Positions 45,524-55,559 of a DNA stretch of 64,000 nucleotides are shown piece after piece. Within the stretch, counting starts at the first letter, position 1. The number at the start of each line of letters is the position of its first letter. The DNA is from Adiantum capillus-veneris (taxonomy: Eukaryota > Streptophyta > Polypodiopsida > Polypodiales > Pteridaceae), in NCBI GenBank assembly GCA_014529385.2, contig CM043967.1, positions 84,702,278-84,766,277 on the forward strand, written 5' to 3'. Both the position numbers and the translations under genes were made by a program. Under the pieces are notes generated by a model that worked only from the letters and a program-made list of their open reading frames with translations, was not told where the DNA came from and searched no databases.

Positions 45524-45793
45524 ATGACTAGCTCACCAAAGGCATGTGCTTCTATTTTTTATGAAAGGTATCCTTTTTATTTTTCTCAAGTGTTTCACAT
45601 ATGCTACCCTCTACTTTCTTGTGAATGGGATTTGGCAGAGAGACTCGTGTGTGAGAAAATGTTTGAGGAGTTAGAATGGCTAATATGTCTATGGACTACT
45701 AGTGACCCGTACCAAGTAACGAATGTTTCTCCGGTGGCACATGCCTATTCTTTTGCACAAGATGAGTATCCACACATAGCGAGGTTCTTGATT
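45524..45793 (+). pseudogene. Open frame interrupted by the gag-only element (5' part)
   Basis: About 90 codons from ATG 45524 with a hydrophobic, aromatic-rich start and ...HIARFLI at the insertion point. Product unknown. After removal of the insert and one TSD copy, the same frame resumes at 48451 and continues 46 codons to a TGA at 48589-48591 with an acidic stretch (HEDDEESEEDY) and a final LGMPPDLYNILF. It may be the third (post-integrase) frame of an Athila-like gypsy element, since a polypurine-like tract and LTR start follow at 49770. That is inference. Confidence 0.45.
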
Positions 45794-45965
45794 TGTTGGA
45801 GATCAAGCCTAATGCCCTAGCCTAGGAGTACCTTAGTCCTAGTTTAAATCTTCATTTTAAGGCTTTCAATAAGGCTAAAGGGTTTTTTGCTCTCCAGGGC
45901 CTTTTTACCTTTAGCACTCTAAATTCCCTCCTTAAATCACTCTAAGTTTAGCCATAGTCTTTCAG

Positions 45966-45966
<1 letters not shown>

Positions 45967-46014
<48 letters not shown>
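45967..46014. repeat. (CT)n in the 5' LTR of the gag-only element
   Basis: About 48 bp of pure CT. The matching tract in the 3' LTR is 48212-48257. Confidence 0.97.
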
Positions 46015-46018
<4 letters not shown>

Positions 46019-46202
46019 GAACCTTTTTTCTATATCTCTACAATCACTCCCTAGATATAGGATCTACCCCCTTTCCGAGCTCCCTATATATAAGGACATC
46101 ACATTTTGTATATGAGTGCCTTATTTTCATCAAGCTACAACACTTGCAAAGAAGTTATTCTCATGCTTTGATTCAGTTTTTATTTGTTCTATTTATCTAA
46201 TA

Positions 46203-46214
46203 TGGTATCAGAGC
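46203..46214 (+). promoter_or_regulatory. Primer-binding site of the gag-only element
   Basis: tggtatcagagc directly follows the 5' LTR and is the exact initiator-tRNA-Met-type site. Confidence 0.92.
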
Positions 46215-46627
46215 CAGATTAATTGATGTCTGAGTAGATTATTTCATATCTACAAGCTTTCATCATGAACTTTCAAGCCTCGCATAGAAGAGCTGAAAGT
46301 TGCTCTACAAATCCTTAAAATTTTAGAGCCTCAAAGTGTTTTTTCGATAATCCGCAGCCTCAGCGAAGCTCTTTTGAAGCTCAATACAAGCTTTATGTGA
46401 AGTAGTGGAGTCCATTGGCTCGACACTGTCATCAATGGCAATCGGCTACAACAACACAATTAGCCAAAAGCAAGGGTAGGGATCTACAATCGGCAGTTTC
46501 GCGAGCTGAAAACCACCGCCCAAGTCTTAAATGAAGCAGCTGAAACCCTCCTTGCTCGTCAATAGCAACGCTGGCTCTTCTTGGTATTTCTGCATACGGG
46601 TCCTCATTAACATGAGACACCGTACCG

Positions 46628-46891
46628 ATGTTTAATCAGGACCATTGTGGTCTCCCACGACCTTCTCTGGCAATGAGTAAAAACTCATCTTCGATTAGCA
46701 CACTCACAAACGAAACTAAAACACCAGTAAACCGTGACGAAGAAGAAGTAACTTCCAAAGCTACATGCATACGTGGTCCTAGAATTTACAGGACAACTAG
46801 AAAAAAATTCTGCCCATACTGCAAAAATTGGTATGTTGAACCACAAAAACCCAAACGAATCTCTATTCAAGAAGCATTTGCCAATTACTAA
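46628..46891 (+). CDS. Small leader frame of the gag-only element, unknown product
   Basis: 87 codons between the primer site and gag. It is basic and Thr/Ser-rich, with FCPYCKNWYVEPQKPKR near the end, a C-x2-C pair followed by a basic patch. The next in-frame Cys/His pair needed for a full zinc finger is absent. It could be a chance frame, a captured fragment or a small leader protein. Confidence 0.3.
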   Translation: MFNQDHCGLPRPSLAMSKNSSSISTLTNETKTPVNRDEEEVTSKATCIRGPRIYRTTRKKFCPYCKNWYVEPQKPKRISIQEAFANY

Positions 46892-46961
46892 GTAAATCAT
46901 TCTCTTTGTACGGAGTTTTAGACACTGGTAGAGTAGTACTCTACTAAGACCACTCCTAAAA

Positions 46962-47825
46962 ATGGAAATCAGTGATACATTCAACGGCACAAACTTCTTC
47001 ACATGGCAAACTCGAATAAAATACAGACTTATGAAAAAGGGATTATGGGATATTGTAGGAAGAGAACCTGTAGGAACTTCAACTAGAGAAACTTCCACAA
47101 CATTTGAGCAAAGAAATTTAAAAGCTCTAGGTATTATAGGGGAAGGCCTACAAGATGTCTTTATACATCACATTGGTTCTTGCACCACTGCACGAGAAGC
47201 TTGGGTCCTACTTAAAAAAGTATTTGGTACTACTTCCAAAACATCTAAAATCATGCTCTTCATAGAGTTTTTCTCATTGACAAAAGCCGCCGACACTACT
47301 ATGTCAGCACACTTGAGAAAATTCAAGAGTTTATAGTCACAATTAGCAGGAATCAACAAAGATGTGGAAGAAGATATCAAAATAGATGTTCTCATCAAAA
47401 GCATTTCAACTCTTGATGATTATTCTAGCCTTGTTACCACCCTAACAAATCTTCCCGCACCTATCTTAGCTGAGGTGGAGGCATCTCTCCTAGAAGAAGA
47501 AAGAAGAATCCATAAGAAACATGAACACTTTGAAATACAAGGAGCATACCTTACTCAAAATAAGGAGGGCAACAGAAGACAATGACCATTCAACAAAGGA
47601 AACAGCTCAAGGGAACCTCAAAGGAACACATCATTTAAAGACTCCAAAAAGGGCATTGTATGCACATTTTGTGGCAAAGGCAATCACACAGAGGAGTCAT
47701 GCTTTCTTAAACAAAGGATAAAAGCAATGTACATCGGAGAATCAGATTCAAAAGATGCAGATGAAGAAAAGACTGCCTCAGATGAGGCCAACCTTGTGCA
47801 TATAGATGAAGAATGGGCCTTCTAA
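46962..47825 (+). pseudogene. Copia-type Gag with two in-frame stops
   Basis: One frame of 287 codons from ATG 46962. It opens MEISDTFNGTNFFTWQTRIK, the start of the copia gag (UBN2-like) domain. A helical capsid region follows, then a zinc knuckle CTFCGKGNHTEESC (C-x2-C-x4-H-x4-C) at residues 234-247, and an acidic tail ending at TAA 47823-47825. A TAG (47334-47336, codon 125) and a TGA (47583-47585, codon 208) break it. Otherwise no shift is needed, so decay is slight. Gag would coat the RNA. Confidence 0.85.
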
Positions 47826-48038
47826 GGGTCTATACAAGCTAGGCGAAAGTCTTTTTTATCTCAAAACACCTTCCTTTTAAGTCTGCCTAGTATCTTCCTA
47901 AGCTGGATGAACTCTCTTGTTGTATCCACCTAAGAGAACCACACAGTTATAAGTGTGTTGTATCCTTAGAGTGAACCTTGAGTAGATGTATCACAAAGAT
48001 TTTTTTGTTGTGCTAGGTCATCAACTTGAAGGAGGGTT

Positions 48039-48210
48039 TGTTGGAGATCAAGACTAATGCCCTAGCCTAGCAGTACCTTAGTCCTAGTTTAAATCTTCAT
48101 TTTAAGGCTTTCAGTAAGGCTAAAGGGTTTTTTGCTCTCCAGGGCCTTTTTACCTTTAGCACTCTAAATTCCCTCCTTAAATCACTCTAAGTTTAGCCGT
48201 AGTCTTTTAG

Positions 48211-48261
<51 letters not shown>

Positions 48262-48445
48262 GGACCTTTTTTCTATATCTCTACAATGACTCCCTAGATA
48301 TAGGATCTACCCCCTTTCTGAGCTCCCTATATATAAGGGCAACACGTTTTGTATCTGAGTGCCTTATTTTCATCAAGTTACAACACTTGCAAAGAAGTTA
48401 TTCTCATGCTTTGATCCAGTTTTTATTTGTTCTATTTATCTAATA
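48039..48445 (+). repeat. 3' LTR of the gag-only element
   Basis: 407 bp, aligned along its length with 45794-46202 with scattered substitutions (for example 'aggagt/cagcagt', 'gacatcacattttgtatat/ggcaacacgttttgtatct') and a (CT)n tract two bases shorter. It carries a TATA-like 'ctatatataagg' upstream of the pyrimidine-poor end. Confidence 0.92.
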
Positions 48446-48591
48446 TGATTAACATATGTGCACACGAAGATGATGAAGAATCTGAGGAAGACTATAGCCT
48501 CATTGAAAATGATTTTGTTTGTCTAGATGATGAGGATAGAGGCCTAGCCTTAGGGATGCCACCCGATCTATATAATATCCTCTTCCCTTGA

Positions 48592-49770
48592 TTCCTTAAG
48601 TGATAACAGATAGATCGGTTAGGAATCTAGATTTTGTTTCATCTTGTTTTCCAAGAGTTTTGGTCTTTTCACACTGACATGCCTCCTAGAGGTATAGTGC
48701 CTTGTTGCTTGATATTTTTGTGTAGAACTTATATGGATCTCCACCCATATGGCTGAGGACATTTGCTTCGACAAAATGAGCAACTCCATACCTCCAGATG
48801 TACTACTCTCCATGATTCATGCTGGTGGATATTTATAATTTGTTGATTGTGGTTTTCCATGGTTTGATTATATTTTTTTATCTGCCATTATAGCTATATA
48901 AATTTTTCTTTGCTTAAGTTGATGAACTAGAGTTTAGTCTTATGGATGAGCCTTGAGGTTAGGAGACCGTGACTTTAGGCTAACTCATTTACTTGACCAC
49001 TAGTCCTAGTTCGTAAAATTATCTTGAGACCTTAGGAGTGTTTTAGGCATAGAGAAGCTTGCTCACTTCAACAACGAAAGACACTAGTGAGAATATAAAG
49101 GACATGGAAGCAAAAAGAAAAAGTACCACAAAAGTAAAATCTTAAGCTGGAAGAGAAATCCCGGCTTGATTTGGTACCTCACTCACATGTATTGTCTATG
49201 GTACTAGAGCCCTCAATGTTTCCAGTGTGGGCGTTTTTCTTTGAAAAGCAAAAAGCCCCGCACATACAAAATAAGCACACACGACAACTAATTTTGAATA
49301 AAAAAGAAAAAAAAAGACATGAAAAAGACTTCCATTAAGCTTAAAGTGAAAAGTTCAAGCCTTGTTTGGAGTTGTGAGAGTTAGTTGGCTAATCAAAGCT
49401 AAAAGGCACAATTGGGAAACCTTGCATTTAGATAATCTTCCTCACTTTGCTACAACTAGAGTAGTTGTTTTAACCTTAGCCATACCTACCTAATTGATAG
49501 ATTTATCCATAAGCCCAAAACTCCTAATTGATTAATTCCATCAAAGTGCAATTTATTCGTCCTTAATGGCAGTGTAGCATTTCATAATTCTTTGCAATTA
49601 CTCATGTCCTCATGTACTTTATATTTTCCTCATGCTTTATTGCCATATAGTTCCACTTGCATACTCTCACGGGGTGAATTTGTTGTGCAAACAATCTATC
49701 CCAGATTCTCTACTATCTCAAAGAACGAGCTTCACCTCACTCGCTTCCGAAGATGGAATCTACATCAAGA
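48592..49770. other. Interval without a supported gene
   Basis: No convincing frame on either strand. It could be the long non-coding 3' region between the interrupted frame and the polypurine tract at 49770, as seen in Athila-like elements. Confidence 0.4.
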
Positions 49771-49779
49771 AGGGGGGCA

Positions 49780-50017
49780 TGTTAACCCATGATGCCGCCA
49801 TTATTCTTTTGTGCATATGTTTAGTCATGGGCCGAGCTTGTCGATCCCAGAGGTTTATAATAAAAGGTTGGTGATTGCCGATGAAAGACGCACCAGACCC
49901 ATTTAGCACTGATTGACAAAATACGGATGCTCGTATATGAAAAGGACGGCAAGCCCTAGATAAGGCTCTAAAGTAAGGTTTTCAAGGATTCAAAACGTGC
50001 AAGCTTTTCTCTGGCTT

Positions 50018-50091
<74 letters not shown>

Positions 50092-50270
50092 AATTGAGCA
50101 TCGGCGAGCATGGCGACACGGAGAAGGACGCGCAGCAACACGACAACTTCTTCTTCTCTACGCCCAGACAGAGTCTCTTGACGGTAGCACTATAGGAGGT
50201 GCCTTGTAAACATAGAGCTTGTTGGCATCTGTCAGGTTGTGTGCTTGTAACGTCACGACTCGCACACGAC
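49780..50270 (+). mobile_element. Probable 3' LTR start of a gypsy element
   Basis: A purine tract (aagaaggggggca, about 49767-49779) is followed by TGTTAACCCATG, the expected PPT/LTR junction. The preceding frame ends in 'SLASEDGIYIKKGGM', like the tails of gypsy polyproteins that run into their PPT. A TATA-like 'ataataaaagg' lies at about 49856. The right edge is uncertain: LINE sequence begins near 50280. A (GA)n tract (50022-50090) lies inside. Confidence 0.45.
50022..50090. repeat. (GA)n microsatellite
   Basis: Uninterrupted GA array of about 69 bp. Confidence 0.98.
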
Positions 50271-50279
50271 ATATAGCAA

Positions 50280-50410
50280 GTCCCTAGAAATACACTAAGC
50301 TTATCCATAAACCATAAGAATATTTTCTTGTGAGTTACATCCACCCCCAGAGGGGCTCCCAAGTGTCGGAGTATCTTTCCTTGGGACACTATCTCCCAAG
50401 TTCACATAGT
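50280..50410 (-). pseudogene. L1-like LINE scrap (copy 2)
   Basis: On the minus strand it carries the block ...cacttgggagcccctctgggggtggatgtaactcacaag..., equal to the APLGV.VTHKQ segment of copies at 1.95, 55.3 and 56.0 kb. Only about 130 bp remain. Confidence 0.7.
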
Positions 50411-51440
50411 TGGATCAAACGAGTCATTCTCGGAGAGAGAAATCATTCTTTGAGACATCAAAGGAGAACAACAAATGTTTTAAATGCTAATGTCACTTTC
50501 TCTCACGAAGAAGCCTCTTATAATTAAATTCCTATCGGTAGCCTTAGAACTTTACTTTCACTTTGTTTAGGGTTGCGTTTTTAAACTATTGTCTTAGGCC
50601 TTCCAAAGCCACAATAAGAAATTCTCTCACGAAGGACTCGCTTTATTACTTCATAGCCATAAAGTACAATGCTTTCCTCCAAAGATAAACTTTTTCTTTT
50701 GCCAAACTCATTTTATGTGAGTGATTTGTATTAACAACAAACAAACATTATTATCATCACTCCATGCACAAACCATGACATGGAGCACTGCTCAAGTCGA
50801 TCCCTAAACCCGATACAATCTGAGAATGAACCCTAGAGTCTAGACCCCCCTCGCCTCCCTCAAAGCAACCTATCTTCCAAAGAGAAACTTAAAACTCTTA
50901 GCAAGAACTACCATGTACCTATAGGCTATCAAGAGGTAGGACAAAGGGTGTTTATTGCACCCATTAAGACCCATGGCGGCGATTCTATGACAAAGTAATA
51001 TGGGGGAAAAGTATCATTTTGTCCTTGAGGTTACGGTTGTTGATACAATCTACGACAGATAGAGGTTACCTTCATGGTGTGTGGTAGCTGAGGAGATGAC
51101 ATAATCGGTACTCATATGGTGAGTGGGCAAGATGGGGCAGAGAATCATTGGTAGCTTCCATTGTCTTGAAGCCATGTTGCTATTGACAACACCTGTTCAC
51201 AAAGCTTATCACAAGCAGAAGCCAACTTTAATACTTTGATCAGTTTGATGTCCGCTATGTTGTTGTGTAACTACGCTGATTTTGGCATAGTTACAAAAGC
51301 CATCATGATAATTCTCACATGACGACTACCAAGCCATCATTATTATAGAAGTAACTGATAATTATCATAATTATCAGATGATGCATAAGTATGCATCGTG
51401 TGATAACCCTTGAAATCCATTACAATACCATTTAGCAAGA
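50411..51440. other. Interval without a supported gene
   Basis: No coding signal. At 50466-50530 it contains the SINE-free relative of the SINE flanks at 3490-3745 (12-mer tgtcactttctc once, at 50490-50501, followed by gaagaagcctcttat). Confidence 0.5.
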
Positions 51441-51441
51441 C

Positions 51442-51444
<3 letters not shown>

Positions 51445-51494
<50 letters not shown>

Positions 51495-51620
51495 GAGAGT
51501 TTTCGGATAACTTTCTCATTTCTAAGATTTGAATTATGCCTTCCTATCGAGAACCTCTTTCTCATTTGAAATCCATTACAAAACCATTTAGCAAGACCAC
51601 GAGAGAGGAGCGAGAGCGCG

Positions 51621-51684
<64 letters not shown>
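51445..51684. repeat. Two (GA)n microsatellites in a duplicated context
   Basis: GA runs at about 51445-51491 and 51624-51684. Both are preceded by the same sequence (gaaatccattacaa.accatttagcaagaccacgagag, starting about 51413 and 51570), so a unit of roughly 160 bp was duplicated together with its repeat. Confidence 0.9.
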
Positions 51685-51686
<2 letters not shown>

Positions 51687-51735
51687 AGTGTTTTCAGCCT
51701 AAGATCTATTGATCCACGATATTGAGCAATGTTCA

Positions 51736-51741
51736 TTTATT
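51736..51741 (-). terminator. Polyadenylation signal of the TLC gene
   Basis: AATAAA on the minus strand, about 76 bases after the stop codon of the TLC gene. Confidence 0.5.
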
Positions 51742-51816
51742 GCCTTGTATAGGCTCTTCTACATGTTTTCTAGACAATTTTACATGAGTTTGAGCTCATA
51801 GACCTGGTTAGCCATC

Positions 51817-52150
51817 CTAAGAGATCTTTATAGCTAATCTCTTTGCACTAACTTCTTTCAAAAATGCTTTATAAAGATCAAGTCCAAGATTCACATTCAA
51901 AATATTGATTCCCAAGATACTAGCTAGAATCATTGGCCATTGTATTACGAGGGAGAACTTTGACCAATTAAGAATTACTTTGATACTAATAAGTATGTGC
52001 AAAATTAATCTGGTTGTCAAAAAAGCCATCCAATGGAGACCCCACTCGCCCTTGACTAGCAAGCTCCCATCTTGATGAAGGCCAAGCATGCGTAAAAGCC
52101 GTCGTAAATGAGCAAATATTGAATGAACCTATAGAAATGAGCACATGTTA

Positions 52151-52203
<53 letters not shown>

Positions 52204-52323
52204 AATATGCGAGGGAGGATGCCACGTGTTTGAGTTTACAAAATTAGCCTCTTGTTCTCTTTGCATGAATGGACACTTCTCTACCTCTACAAATGCACTT
52301 CAACGCATAAAACAACACCTCCA

Positions 52324-52376
<53 letters not shown>

Positions 52377-52683
52377 CTCACAAATTAAGCTCAAGATTAT
52401 GTAGTTGAAACCAACATTGAAGAGTAGAACCGTAGAGAGGCCAATAACTACAATGGCATGATGCACAAGAGCATGGGGTTGATGGATATGGAGGCTTGAA
52501 TGTAGGAGGTCAAAGGCATCAAAGCAGAAGGCCCCAATGGAAAAGCAAAGAAGACAATGGGCGCCTTGCCATGACTTGTGCATCAATAGCTCGTGATTAG
52601 CAAGGCTCATCCATCCCTTTGAGTGCCATTGCTTGCATGCAATCCAAGTTGCTATGACAACATAAAGCACAAAACACTAATGA

Positions 52684-52767
<84 letters not shown>

Positions 52768-53042
52768 CCAGAGAAGCCAATTAGTGTTGCTACAAAAAGA
52801 GCGAGAAGAGTGTTGGAGAAGAGGGGGGAGGGGGAGAAGAAGGGTAGGGTGAGGCGAACAACTAGGCTTGCCATCATGGTAGCCAAGATGGGCCATAGGT
52901 CCCCTCGATTTTGTGTGATGACCATGCAAGCCAAGAAGGTAGACCATACTATGAACAAGGTCAAGTAGAAGGCTCGAATGAAATCTTGATTGCTCTTCTG
53001 TTCTCCCATTTCATAGTTGTCTGTCATTGCAATTCCCTTCAT
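51817..53042 (-). CDS. TLC-domain membrane protein, three exons
   Basis: Exons on the minus strand: 53042-52769, 52651-52377, 52128-51817 (286 codons plus stop). Both introns are GT...AG (donors GTAAAT and GTACTC, acceptors GTCATAG and TTCTATAG). The joins keep the frame: exon 1 ends after the first base of a codon and exon 2 starts with the second, while exon 2 ends in phase 0. Exon 1 holds hydrophobic segments (AFYLTLFIVWSTFLACMVI and TLLALFVATLIGF). Exon 2 has the TLC hallmark region with the His pair (DAFDLLH...HALVHHAIVVIGL). Exon 3 opens VHSIFAHLRRLLRMLG, equivalent to the conserved E-x-S-x-P-F-x-x-x-R turn, then two more membrane spans. Known TLC proteins (TRAM/LAG1/CLN8) are ER or other endomembrane proteins linked to lipid metabolism or sensing. 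A ceramide synthase is less likely because of the small size. ATG 53042 follows an in-frame stop, but ATG 53027 or an upstream exon cannot be excluded. No defect seen. Confidence 0.75.
52153..52373. repeat. Two (GA)n microsatellites in TLC intron 2
   Basis: GA runs at about 52153-52196 and 52329-52373, within the intron 52376-52129. The second begins three bases after the donor GT, so the intron starts GTACTCTCTCT on the coding strand. Confidence 0.9.
52685..52763. repeat. Compound (GT)n(GA)n microsatellite in TLC intron 1
   Basis: A GT run (52685-52720) joined to a GA run (52721-52763) makes up most of the 117-bp intron 52768-52652. Read on the coding strand it is CT-rich then CA-rich. Confidence 0.95.
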
Positions 53043-53237
53043 ATTATGCAATGAAAGTCCTCAATACCTATGTAGGTAAGAATGGGTCTCTTCAAGGTAG
53101 CTCTTATTGGTTCAAACTATCAAATCATGATCCAACCCCCCTCCTTTCCATTCCAATCTAGCAAGTCACTTATGATAGTAGTGCTCCAACAAAACTCATG
53201 CATGAGACAATGACTAAACCCAAAGATAATGCGAGAG

Positions 53238-53240
<3 letters not shown>

Positions 53241-53280
<40 letters not shown>
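53241..53280. repeat. (GA)n microsatellite upstream of the TLC gene
   Basis: About 40 bp of GA, 200 bp upstream of the TLC start. On the coding strand it is a CT tract, a common element of plant 5' leaders and promoters. Confidence 0.95.
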
Positions 53281-53284
<4 letters not shown>

Positions 53285-53289
53285 TACAA

Positions 53290-53750
53290 TATTACACCTA
53301 TACACTTGAAAATTAATAATTATATCCCGCAAACGAGAAACTCTTTCCCCACTAACGTTCGCAAAAAATCGAGGTTCAATGTATTTTTGACCGGCTAAAA
53401 TTACAAAATCCCAGCTAGATTTCAAGCTTGCCTTCAAGAAAACCGGCAAATTATTATAAGGTTTAGTGTAAATACTATCCTATGTTTCAAATTTTGACCT
53501 AGAAACCGAAAAAGTTTTAAGCGTGCCCTTATTTTCTTCGGTTAGCAAAAATGTTTTTGGCAAGCCGATGACCTTCTACATTTTTCAAATTATTACGGTT
53601 TTTAGACCCACCAATTCGTGCAATCTAGTCAAGCTTTGCGTTTTAAATACTTGTAACACAAAGCATCGAAAGGGGGTTGAAGACCCACGTTGACATTTTA
53701 AATCAAAAGTGAAGAGTGAATTGAACCTAAATGTAGGTTCAAAATTACAT
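53290..53750. other. Interval without a supported gene
   Basis: A/T-rich, no coding signal. It may include the promoter of the TLC gene at its left side and the tail end of LINE copy 3 at its right. Confidence 0.4.
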
Positions 53751-53759
53751 TTTTGCAAA

Positions 53760-55380
53760 ATTCACAATGGTGAAAGTATAAAATTAAAAAAAGCACAAAG
53801 ATTTACAAGCTGTAGCTAGGCTCCTACCGGGCCATGGCGTCTCCCATATACCACATATACACACGCAATTCATCGGCTGAGAGGGGAGCCACCCTACAAT
53901 GAGGACACCAATCATGAAGACTCGCTATATAAGTGATGAACCCTCAACTTAAGAAGACCCCACCCACTTGAACGTGCCAGTCAGCCATAACGGCCTCAAT
54001 TGCCCTATTCTACTCTTCTGAGTTCTTCCATTTCCTAGTGTCAAAGATCGCATCCCTACTGTCTTGAATAATCTCCTTGAAGCTAGTTGTTTTTAGGGCG
54101 TTCTCAAAGACCCAATAGTTTCCATGCCATGAAGAGATCATTTTTGAAGAACCCTATCTTCCAAGTCTTTTGAATCCATTTACAAACCTTCCTTGTCAGG
54201 CCATAGATCACTGGGCACTCCCTGAATAAGTGAGGGAGGTCTTCATTAGTTGTTCTGCATTGCGAGCATCTATCTGGACCAATAACTCTGGCTAGAACCT
54301 TCACACCAAAGTACCTTCCATAAAAATACCTTCATCCCATGCCGCTGTTGTGGGCACCATATGTTCTTCGCTATCGACACCCATCTTGATTCCGACCATT
54401 GCTTACCCCATTGATTGTTCAAGGGGAACAACCAATCCATCGAAGCCATCAAGGAGTGGTAAATGTCCTTGGTTTGCGGTTTAAAAAATTGTTGTCCTTG
54501 GGCCACCGCCATGCTTTCCACTCAAACTTCGACTCACAGATTGGTATACCTAATCCATCCAGCCTTTCCAAAGCTCTATTGACCATCATTCTTTTAATTC
54601 CATTGAGGTGGAATTGTGTAGACAATAGGTCCATTCCTTTCCACCTTTTTTTGTTGTTGTCCCAAAACTGGCCCAATCGACGTAGTCCTTTGGTATTAAT
54701 CTTTCTAGCAACTTTCGTCCAGAATCGGTTCAATAGGATGCTTCCCCCCTTATATAGCCATGGGGACCAATAGTTAAAGAGTTATGAAAATACCTTGTTA
54801 TCTCTCCCCATTCCAAGGCCTCGGTTACCCCGTTGCATTTTCGAACAAGCTCTCTCGTAGTGCCCCCAAGCCTTAGGCTTGATCACTGAGGGGCAATCAA
54901 TTTGTCGTGCCTCTCAAGACCTTTCCATTGGCCACCTTGGGAGCAAAGTTTCGTGTTGCCCATCATGTCCTTTGTCATAATAGCTCACACTTGGTCTTAC
55001 TTCTTCGTAACTGTTACCACAAACTTGGCACACTGCGTCTCCGCATGAATGGCAAGGTTCAGAATCCCGATGCCACCTTGCTTCACCACAGTCTCCCAGC
55101 TAGCTCATTGCCATGGTGTTGATTCTTCCGGTTTCAAGAATCTTTCCACTTGGATTTGGCCAACTTTAGCAATGGAACATGGAAGGCTATGTATGGGAGC
55201 ATAAACACATTGATCACTTTCAATCTACTTGGGAAGGGAAAAGCACATAATCAGACCTTCGCATCTTGTTCCTAACCTTCTCCAAGACCCATATAAGTCT
55301 TTGCTTGTGAGTCACGTCCACCCCAAACAGGGCTCCCAAGTGCCGAAAATCCTTCCCTTTTGACGTTACCACCACGGTAT
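53760..55380 (-). pseudogene. L1-like LINE, 3' half (copy 3)
   Basis: Minus strand, from the APLGV...THKQ block (about 55370-55290) through a region with GQFWDNNKKRWKGMDLLSTQF and ESKFEWKAWRWPKD (54733-54449) to a zinc-binding C-terminus (GPDRCSQCRTTNEDLPHLFRECP, 54290-54190), the zf-RVT module at the end of plant L1 ORF2 proteins. A non-coding tail with a 'cacaatggtg' and an A/T-run ends near 53760. Stops and shifts break it, and the RT catalytic core is missing (5' truncated). Confidence 0.8.
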
Positions 55381-55559
55381 AATTTATACACTTTAATAAT
55401 TCTTTTTAAAACAAAAAGCTGAAAAGAAAGTCACGAGTCCCGTCAACGAAGGGATGGCACAATTTTGGATTTTGCTTTTACAAACTACAAAATTAGTTCA
55501 AAAATTTGTTTGGCTTTCTCTTTTTTCAATAACGCATGCTTTAGTTGGACACTTTTGTG

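Larger units (their letters stand above)
45794..48445 (+). mobile_element. Gag-only copia-type LTR element (TR-GAG-like, non-autonomous)
   Basis: 2652 bp with LTRs 45794-46202 (409 bp) and 48039-48445 (407 bp), both starting TGTTGGAGATCAAG and ending ATCTAATA, and a perfect 5-bp duplication TGATT (45789-45793 and 48446-48450). It has a perfect initiator-tRNA-Met-type primer site and a polypurine tract (gaaggagggtt, 48028-48038). The 1836-bp interior encodes only a copia-type gag. There is no protease, integrase, RT or RNase H, and just 213 bp separate the gag stop from the 3' LTR. Such elements depend on enzymes of a related full element. copia-1 is not an obvious helper because the LTRs differ. 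Confidence 0.9.

Noticed and set aside
52287-53051. Two unrelated short membrane proteins
   Set aside because: Splice sites and matching phases join them with 52128-51817 into one TLC-domain gene. Their separate ends run into microsatellite sequence.
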